Shown: positions 24,891 to 30,441 of the stretch, one piece after another
Layout: each line of letters begins with the position of its first letter
Numbering within the stretch: position 1 is the stretch's first letter
Assembly: GCA_902595525.1 (NCBI GenBank)
Contig: CACJQJ010000007.1
Span: 1 to 30,441, forward strand
DNA: 30,441 nucleotides
Direction of reading: 5' to 3'
Source of the DNA: an uncultured Alphaproteobacteria bacterium
GTDB lineage: Bacteria > Pseudomonadota > Alphaproteobacteria > HIMB59
Position numbers and translations under genes: made by a program
The notes under the pieces: model-generated
Databases searched by the model: none
Told to the model about the DNA's origin: nothing
What the model saw: only the letters and a program-made list of their open reading frames with translations

Positions 24891-24928
24891 TAAAATAGAT
24901 TTTTTTTATTAATTTAATCTGTTATACA
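24883..24928 (+). promoter_or_regulatory. Possible icd promoter region
   Basis: The palindrome TTGATCAA (24883-24890) also supplies a plus-strand TTGATC, followed after 18 nt by TATTAA (24907-24912). An alternative is an extended -10, TG-T-TATACA (24920-24928). Either would give a short leader before the icd ATG at 24947. The same palindrome could therefore serve as -35 in both directions. Confidence 0.3.
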
Positions 24929-24946
24929 GTCAATATCTCTATATAA

Positions 24947-26158
24947 ATGGCAAAAGTTTCAGTAAAAAATCCTGTGGTCGAATTAGATGGCGATGAAATG
25001 ACTAGGATTATATGGGATTTTATTAAACAAAAGCTCATTCTTCCATATCTTGATATAGATCTAAAATATTACGACTTATCTGTACAAAATAGAGATCAAA
25101 CAAATGATGAAATTACAGTTGAGGCTGCAAAAGCAATTAAAAAATTTGGTGTTGGTATAAAATGTGCAACTATCACTCCTGACGACAATAGAGTATCGGA
25201 ATTTAAGCTAAAAAAAATGTGGCGTTCTCCAAATGGAACTATAAGAAATATTTTAGATGGAACTGTTTTTAGACAACCAATTATATGTAAAAATATTCCA
25301 AGAATTGTAAGGACATGGGATGCCCCTATTGTTGTTGGTAGGCATGCGTTTGGTGATCAATATAAAGCTACAGAAATGAAGATCGACAAACCAGGGAAAC
25401 TCTTTATGAAATATGTTGATGAAGATGGAAAAGTAGAGGAAAAAGAGGTTTTTCAATTTCAAAATCAGGGTGTTGCCCTCTCTATGTATAATGTAGACGA
25501 GTCAATTAGAGGTTTTGCAAGAGCTTGTTTTAATTATGGATTAAAATTAAAATGGCCTGTATACCTCTCAACAAAAGATACTATTTTAAAAAAATACGAT
25601 GGAAGATTTAAAGAGATATTTAATGAAATTTTTCAGAAAGAATTTAAAACTGATTTTGAAAACAACCAAATAGTTTACGAACACCGTCTTATTGATGATT
25701 TAGTTGCGTCTTCAATGAAATGGTCAGGTAACTTTATTTGGGCTTGCAAGAATTATGACGGAGACGTTCAGTCAGATGCTGTTGCACAAGGGTTTGGTTC
25801 TTTGGGTATGATGTCTAGTGTTTTAATGACACCCGATGGGAAAACAATTGAAGCTGAGGCTGCTCATGGAACTGTAACTAGACATTATAGACTGCATCAA
25901 AAAGGAGAAAAAACTTCAACAAATCCTATAGCATCAATATTTGCTTGGACAAAAGGTTTAAATTTTAGAGGTGAGTTCGATGGCAACGATGAACTTATTA
26001 AGTTTTCAAAGGCACTTGAAGAAACCTGTATTGAAACTGTTGAGTCTGGTCAAATGACTAAGGACTTAGCAATACTAGTAGACAAAAATTCGCTGTGGAT
26101 GAATACTGAAGATTTTTTAAATTGTCTTGATAAAAATCTTCAAACTAAATTAAATTAA
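24947..26158 (+). CDS. icd: NADP-dependent isocitrate dehydrogenase (homodimeric, eukaryote-like type)
   Basis: A TCA-cycle enzyme that oxidises isocitrate to 2-oxoglutarate and yields NADPH. The 403-residue protein opens with [14 protein letters not shown], then has [16 protein letters not shown] (substrate serine and arginine region), [12 protein letters not shown], the metal-binding [15 protein letters not shown], and the cofactor segment [16 protein letters not shown]. That last segment fits NADP rather than NAD preference. Length and wording match the approximately 400-residue IDH type of alphaproteobacteria and eukaryotes rather than E. coli Icd. It stands alone on the plus strand and overlaps the end of alaS by 4 bp. 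Confidence 0.97.
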   Translation: MAKVSVKNPVVELDGDEMTRIIWDFIKQKLILPYLDIDLKYYDLSVQNRDQTNDEITVEAAKAIKKFGVGIKCATITPDDNRVSEFKLKKMWRSPNGTIRNILDGTVFRQPIICKNIPRIVRTWDAPIVVGRHAFGDQYKATEMKIDKPGKLFMKYVDEDGKVEEKEVFQFQNQGVALSMYNVDESIRGFARACFNYGLKLKWPVYLSTKDTILKKYDGRFKEIFNEIFQKEFKTDFENNQIVYEHRLIDDLVASSMKWSGNFIWACKNYDGDVQSDAVAQGFGSLGMMSSVLMTPDGKTIEAEAAHGTVTRHYRLHQKGEKTSTNPIASIFAWTKGLNFRGEFDGNDELIKFSKALEETCIETVESGQMTKDLAILVDKNSLWMNTEDFLNCLDKNLQTKLN

Positions 26159-28824
26159 ATCTGATTTTTAATACTTAAAAAAGCTTGATTTAATTGATCT
26201 TTTTTGTTGCCACCAGCTTGAGCGAAGTCAATTCTTCCCCCACCACCTTTTGAACCGAGTATATCAAAAGTACTTTTTATTAGTACTCTAGCATCATAGG
26301 TATCTATTAAATCGTTAGTTAACCCAACTATAATGGATACCTTATCTTCATTTGTTGTAATACAAGCCAAAATAGATTTAGATTTTTCTAATTTAAATTT
26401 ATCAAAAATTGATCTGAGTTCTTTGGGAGGCAAGTTTTCTATTAATTGAGACACAAAATTAATTCCATTTATATTTGTTTCTTCTATTTTATTATTCTCC
26501 TCATTTGAGAGTATTGATTTATTTTTTAAATTATCTAAATAATTTTCCAACTTCTTTATATAAAGGTTTTTATTTTCCTCGCTAAAACTTATTTTTCCAT
26601 TTAATTTGTTTATTTGTGAGATTAAGCTAATGATTTTATCATCAAGTTTTTTTTCAAGTAATTGATCCTCTTTTAGCTTATTACTAATAAATTCATCTAC
26701 CTTATTACCAGTGCAAGCCTCTATTCTCCTTACTCCTGATGAGACAGACTCTTCACTTATAATATAAAATTTCTCTATATCCTTAATATTTGATACATGT
26801 GTTCCCCCACATAGCTCAATTGAATAAGGTTTATTATTATGTTCTCCCAGTGTAACAACTCTTACCTCTTCACCATATTTTTCTCCAAACAAAGCCATAG
26901 CCCCTAGTTTTATTGCCTCTTCTTGAGACTTAATATCAATTTGTGTTTCACAAGTATTAGAAATTATATTTGTTACCTCTTTTTGAATAGTATCTATTTG
27001 CTTTGATGATATTTGTTTATTATGACTGAAATCAAAACGTAATTTATTTTCATTAACTAAAGATCCGCGCTGAGCTACATGTAGTCCTAAGTTATTCCTT
27101 AATGCTGCATGAAGCAAATGTGTAGCAGAATGATTTTTTTTAATTAATTCCCTTAAACTACTATCTATTTTAAGTTTAACTTCATTTCCTATTTTAAAAT
27201 TACCTGAAATTACATTACCAAAATGGATAAAAATGCCTTGAGGAGTTTTTCTAGTATCTGTCACTTTAAATTCTGCATTTTCTGTGGAAATTATGCCTTT
27301 ATCTCCAACTTGCCCACCAGACTCTGCATAAAAACACGACTCATCTGTGATAATTGCTGATTTTTTTATTTGATCACTTAATTCGTCAACTACTTCTGAG
27401 TCTAAGACTAAAGCAGTTACATTTGCCTTTAAAGTAGTTTCATCGTATCCTTTAAATACTGTTGGTTTCGTTTTTCTTGCAATATCAAACCATAGCTTAT
27501 CAGTATTTCCATCACCGCTACCCTTCCATGAAGATCTAGCTTCCTCTTTTTGTAGCTTCATTGATGCATCAAAAGACTCTACATCAACATCGATTTTCTT
27601 TGATTTAAGATAATCTTGTGTTAAATCAAGGGGAAATCCAAAGGTGTCATATAATTTAAATGCGATTTTGCCATCTAATTTATTATTTTTAATATTAGGT
27701 ATTTCTTGTCCAAGTATCTCTAAGCCTTTACTTAAAGTTTCTCTAAATTTTATCTCCTCATTGTAGAGAGTTTCCTTAATAGCCTCAGCTCCAGTGTTAA
27801 GTTCTCGGAAGAAATCGCCCATTAAGTTTTGCAATTCATCAAAAATTTTATGAAATAATGGTTCTGAGGAGCCTAATGTATAAGCATGTCTTATTCCCCT
27901 TCTTAATATTCGCCTTAATACATACCCTCTCCCCTCATTTGAAGGTAAAACCCCATCAGCTATTAAAAAAGAGGAAGCCCGTAAGTGATCTGCTATGACT
28001 CTAAAACTAGATTTATTTTGTTCAGATATTTTTTTTTGTATAAACTCTTGAGTTACATCAATAATATTTGAAAATAAATCAGAACTATAATTGTCATTAC
28101 TACCATTTAATAACGCTGTTATTCTTTCTAGACCCATCCCAGTGTCTACACATGGTTTAGGTAAATCAAGTCTAGTATTTTTGTCTACCTGCTCATACTG
28201 CATAAAAACTAAATTCCATATTTCAATGAAACGATCACCATCTTCGTCAACCGAACCGGGGGGGCCGCCAAAATATTTATCGCCATGATCATAAAATATC
28301 TCCGAGCATGGTCCGCAAGGTCCTGTGTCACCCATTGACCAAAAATTATCAGAACTTGAAATTTTAATTATTTTACTATCGGGTAAATTAGCTATCTTTT
28401 TCCAAAATTTTTCTGCAACTTCATCATCATGATATATAGTAACTAATAATTTATCTTTATTTATTTTAAATTCTTTAGTTATTAAGTTCCAAGCATATAG
28501 AATTGCTTGCTCTTTGAAATAATCACCAAAAGAAAAATTTCCTAACATCTCGAAGAAAGTATGATGTCGAGTTGTGAATCCAACATTCTCTAAATCATTA
28601 TGTTTTCCTCCTGCCCGAACACATTTTTGAGAGGTCGTAGCTCTTTTGAAGTCTAACTGTTCCATACCTGTGAAAACATTTTTAAATTGAACCATTCCTG
28701 AATTAGCAAACATTAGGGAGGGGTCATTTTCCGGCACTAAAGATCCAGATTTAACATGCCTGTGATCATTATTTTTAAAATAATCAATAAACGCATTTCG
28801 GACTTCTTTAGAGTTCATATTCAT
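26155..28824 (-). CDS. alaS: Alanyl-tRNA synthetase
   Basis: It charges tRNA-Ala and edits mischarged Ser or Gly. The 889-residue protein is standard length. The catalytic domain shows [16 protein letters not shown] (about 67-82), [19 protein letters not shown] (86-104) and GMGLERI. The editing domain has H565 and H569 in HSATH, and C672 and H676 in CGGTH. A C-terminal helical and glycine-rich domain (GSKGGGGR near the end) completes it. Start is ATG 28824, with a second in-frame ATG two codons later. It lies 32 nt downstream of recA on the same strand, a recA-alaS order common in alphaproteobacteria. Confidence 0.97.
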   Translation of the reverse strand: MNMNSKEVRNAFIDYFKNNDHRHVKSGSLVPENDPSLMFANSGMVQFKNVFTGMEQLDFKRATTSQKCVRAGGKHNDLENVGFTTRHHTFFEMLGNFSFGDYFKEQAILYAWNLITKEFKINKDKLLVTIYHDDEVAEKFWKKIANLPDSKIIKISSSDNFWSMGDTGPCGPCSEIFYDHGDKYFGGPPGSVDEDGDRFIEIWNLVFMQYEQVDKNTRLDLPKPCVDTGMGLERITALLNGSNDNYSSDLFSNIIDVTQEFIQKKISEQNKSSFRVIADHLRASSFLIADGVLPSNEGRGYVLRRILRRGIRHAYTLGSSEPLFHKIFDELQNLMGDFFRELNTGAEAIKETLYNEEIKFRETLSKGLEILGQEIPNIKNNKLDGKIAFKLYDTFGFPLDLTQDYLKSKKIDVDVESFDASMKLQKEEARSSWKGSGDGNTDKLWFDIARKTKPTVFKGYDETTLKANVTALVLDSEVVDELSDQIKKSAIITDESCFYAESGGQVGDKGIISTENAEFKVTDTRKTPQGIFIHFGNVISGNFKIGNEVKLKIDSSLRELIKKNHSATHLLHAALRNNLGLHVAQRGSLVNENKLRFDFSHNKQISSKQIDTIQKEVTNIISNTCETQIDIKSQEEAIKLGAMALFGEKYGEEVRVVTLGEHNNKPYSIELCGGTHVSNIKDIEKFYIISEESVSSGVRRIEACTGNKVDEFISNKLKEDQLLEKKLDDKIISLISQINKLNGKISFSEENKNLYIKKLENYLDNLKNKSILSNEENNKIEETNINGINFVSQLIENLPPKELRSIFDKFKLEKSKSILACITTNEDKVSIIVGLTNDLIDTYDARVLIKSTFDILGSKGGGGRIDFAQAGGNKKDQLNQAFLSIKNQI

Positions 28825-28856
28825 GGAATATAGATTAATTTAACTGAAATATAATA

Positions 28857-29918
28857 TTATTCTTTGGAGTTTTTTTCGACGGTTTCTTCTGTTGTAGAAG
28901 GGGGTGGATCAATCATAAGCTCTTCAACAGTGTCAGAATTTGATCTTATTCTACTTTCTATTTCATTCAATAATTCAGGATTGTCCTTTAAAAACTGTTT
29001 TGTATTTTCTCTACCTTGACCAATTTTTTCATCTTTGTAAGAATACCATGCTCCAGACTTATCTATAATATCAGCTTGAACACCTAAATCTATAATTTCG
29101 CCAATTTTAGAAATTCCTTCACCATACATAATGTCAAATTCAACCATTTTAAAAGGAGGAGCCATTTTATTTTTGACAACCTTCACTCTAGTTTGGTTTC
29201 CAATAATATTATCTTTATCTTTTATTGCACCAATCCTTCTAATATCTAGTCTTACGGAAGAGTAAAACTTCAAAGCGTTACCTCCAGTGGTGACTTCAGG
29301 GCTTCCAAACATAACACCTATTTTCATTCTCAGTTGATTAATAAAAACAACCATAGTATTTGTCTTTGAGATCGAGCTAGTAAGTTTTCTAAGCGCTTGG
29401 CTCATTAGCCTTGCCTGAAGTCCGGGTAAAGAGTCGCCCATTTCACCCTCTAACTCTGCTCTTGGAACTAAAGCGGCTACTGAGTCTATAACTAATAAAT
29501 CTATACCTTCAGATTTTACAAGAGTATCTGAGATCTCTAAAGCCTGTTCACCAGTATCAGGTTGAGATATCAATAACTCATCAATATTCACTCCAAGTTT
29601 TTTTGCATAACCTGGGTCTAAAGCATGTTCAGCATCAATAAATGCACAAGTTCCTCCAACTTTTTGAGCTTCCGCAATTATATGTAATGTTAGAGTTGTT
29701 TTACCTGAACTTTCTGGGCCATAAACTTCTATGACTCTTCCTTTCGGTAAACCACCTATTCCTAGAGCTATATCTAGACCAAGAGAACCTGTTGAGTATA
29801 CATCAATATTTGCATCAATATCTTTCTTTCCAAGCATCATTATGGAACCTTTCCCATATGATTTTTCAATATTACTGATAACAGATTTAAGCTTGTTTAA
29901 ATTTTCTTTTTTATCCAT
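28857..29918 (-). CDS. recA: Recombinase RecA
   Basis: RecA forms filaments on ssDNA for homologous recombination and co-protease functions. The 353-residue protein has Walker A GPESSGKT (67-74), [22 protein letters not shown] (Walker B and loop L1 region), [28 protein letters not shown] (loop L2), and a mildly acidic proline- and threonine-containing tail. No LexA-type box is evident in the 51-nt gap to the divergent gene. That gap contains tandem ATAGTAA copies and a TTGTT-N7-AACAA dyad. Confidence 0.97.
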   Translation of the reverse strand: MDKKENLNKLKSVISNIEKSYGKGSIMMLGKKDIDANIDVYSTGSLGLDIALGIGGLPKGRVIEVYGPESSGKTTLTLHIIAEAQKVGGTCAFIDAEHALDPGYAKKLGVNIDELLISQPDTGEQALEISDTLVKSEGIDLLVIDSVAALVPRAELEGEMGDSLPGLQARLMSQALRKLTSSISKTNTMVVFINQLRMKIGVMFGSPEVTTGGNALKFYSSVRLDIRRIGAIKDKDNIIGNQTRVKVVKNKMAPPFKMVEFDIMYGEGISKIGEIIDLGVQADIIDKSGAWYSYKDEKIGQGRENTKQFLKDNPELLNEIESRIRSNSDTVEELMIDPPPSTTEETVEKNSKE

Positions 29919-29926
29919 TTGATTCT

Positions 29927-29961
29927 ATAGTAAATAGTAAATATTTGTTTCTACTTAACAA
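29927..29961. promoter_or_regulatory. recA / DUF3553 intergenic control region: tandem ATAGTAA and a short dyad
   Basis: Two perfect tandem copies of ATAGTAA (29927-29940) plus a partial third lie just upstream of the recA start. On the minus strand they read as repeated TTACTAT, candidate -10 sequence. Next to them is a dyad TTGTT (29945-29949), 7 nt, AACAA (29957-29961). It is neither the GTTC-N7-GTTC SOS box of many alphaproteobacteria nor the E. coli CTGT-N8-ACAG box. Function is unknown. Confidence 0.25.
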
Positions 29962-29969
29962 GAGTAATA

Positions 29970-30161
29970 ATGGAAAATAACTATAATTTTAGCGATTTTA
30001 TACCTGGTACAATCGTGGAGTGTCCATCTCAACCAGATTGGGGCCTAGGGCAAGTTCAATCTTGTATAAATAGTAAAATCACTATTAACTTTGAGAACGT
30101 TGGGAAAAAAGTTATAGATTTAAATGTAGTTGAATTAAAGATACACGAAAATGCTAACTGA
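29970..30161 (+). CDS. DUF3553 small protein
   Basis: A 63-residue protein with the pattern [20 protein letters not shown], then [16 protein letters not shown]. This corresponds to the DUF3553 signature ([18 protein letters not shown]). The fold is expected to be a small Tudor/SH3-like barrel, related to C-terminal domains of UvrD-type helicases and CarD-like modules. A nucleic-acid- or polymerase-linked role is therefore possible but unproven. An AAGAG ribosome-binding site lies 5 nt before ATG 29970. Its stop overlaps the moaA start by 11 nt. Confidence 0.75.
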   Translation: MENNYNFSDFIPGTIVECPSQPDWGLGQVQSCINSKITINFENVGKKVIDLNVVELKIHENAN

Positions 30162-30441
30162 TAATTTTAAAAGAAAAATTGATTACTTGAGAATATCTGT
30201 CACTGATAGATGTGATTTAAGGTGCACTTATTGTATGGCTGAGGATGTAACCTTCTTGCCTAGACAAGAAGTTTTATCAATTGAAGAAATTATTAAACTT
30301 ACAAATATATTTAATGAGTTAGGTGTAAAAAAATTTCGATTAACAGGTGGCGAACCTCTTGTAAGAAAAAACATTGTTTCAATTATAGAACATTTAAATA
30401 ACCTAAAAATTCAGGGTAAAATTTCAGAGCATACTTTAACT
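30151..30441 (+). CDS. moaA: GTP 3',8-cyclase MoaA (partial, 3' end outside window)
   Basis: The radical-SAM enzyme of the first step in molybdenum cofactor synthesis. The visible 97 residues contain [20 protein letters not shown] with the CxxxCxxC cluster motif, followed by [29 protein letters not shown], the SAM-binding GGEP region. The frame is open to the last base. ATG 30151 is chosen because it lies about 10 residues before the conserved [10 protein letters not shown], as in other MoaA proteins. It overlaps the DUF3553 gene, implying one transcript. Confidence 0.95.
   Translation, partial: MLTDNFKRKIDYLRISVTDRCDLRCTYCMAEDVTFLPRQEVLSIEEIIKLTNIFNELGVKKFRLTGGEPLVRKNIVSIIEHLNNLKIQGKISEHTLT

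Noticed and set aside
24893..24946. Intrinsic terminator suggested by the T-tract at 24900-24907 in the psd/icd gap
   Set aside because: There is no GC-bearing stem before the T-tract and both flanking genes point away from it. A terminator is not expected between divergent starts.

Overview
The window is a gene-packed, AT-rich stretch of bacterial chromosome (visibly well under 35% GC, with AAA/TTT/ATA-type codons everywhere). Protein families and gene order point to a streamlined alphaproteobacterium of the SAR11/HIMB59 kind. Support comes from the cluster lptD-surA-pdxA-rsmA facing gmk-fabF-acpP-fabG-fabD, the cluster rpsF-rpsR-rplI-dnaB-mlaEF-cvpA-purF, the order yfgM-bamB-der, the alphaproteobacterial families DUF2794 and DUF3553, and icd next to alaS-recA. 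The lineage is an inference from gene order and composition. A host-restricted relative is less likely, because LPS export, de novo purine synthesis and molybdopterin synthesis genes are all present. I found no tRNA, rRNA, CRISPR array, insertion sequence, phage gene or defence island.

Layout. 1-4611 (+): tail of a probable LptF/G permease, lptD, a short surA, pdxA, rsmA (envelope assembly, vitamin B6, 16S rRNA methylation). 4601-8374 (-): fabD, fabG, acpP, fabF, gmk (type II fatty-acid synthesis plus guanylate kinase). 8407-14805 (+): rpsF, rpsR, rplI, dnaB, mlaE, mlaF, cvpA, purF and a decayed short-chain-dehydrogenase-like gene. 14789-18230 (-): thioredoxin-like gene, yfgM, bamB, der. 18246-18572 (+): DUF2794. 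18545-19144 (-): rlmE. 19209-23509 (+): an RND membrane-fusion protein and an RND pump. 23459-24852 (-): psd and pssA (phosphatidylethanolamine synthesis). 24947-26158 (+): icd. 26155-29918 (-): recA, alaS. 29970-30441 (+): DUF3553 and the start of moaA.

The architecture is extremely compact. All five convergent gene pairs overlap at their 3' ends, by 4 to 51 bp, so no intrinsic terminator can sit between them. Divergent start codons are as little as 15 nt apart, and the longest gene-free stretch is 94 nt. Shine-Dalgarno motifs are rare, and several core genes start with TTG or GTG.

The most notable points are erosion within core genes. fabG is broken by +1 nt at an A8 run. surA has no conventional in-frame start and is either ATT-initiated or frame-broken at a T8 run. 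Der has a decayed first GTPase domain. PdxA has lost its N-terminal GDPAGIGPE-type motif. The gene after purF looks like a ghost dehydrogenase. The RND adaptor lacks its coiled-coil hairpin, and its pump carries an extra pair of hydrophobic helices. Several genes expected in these clusters (mltG, yicC, alr, radA, mlaD) are absent. I see no undescribed multi-gene system here; the interest lies in genome streamlining and in how essential genes tolerate frame breaks.
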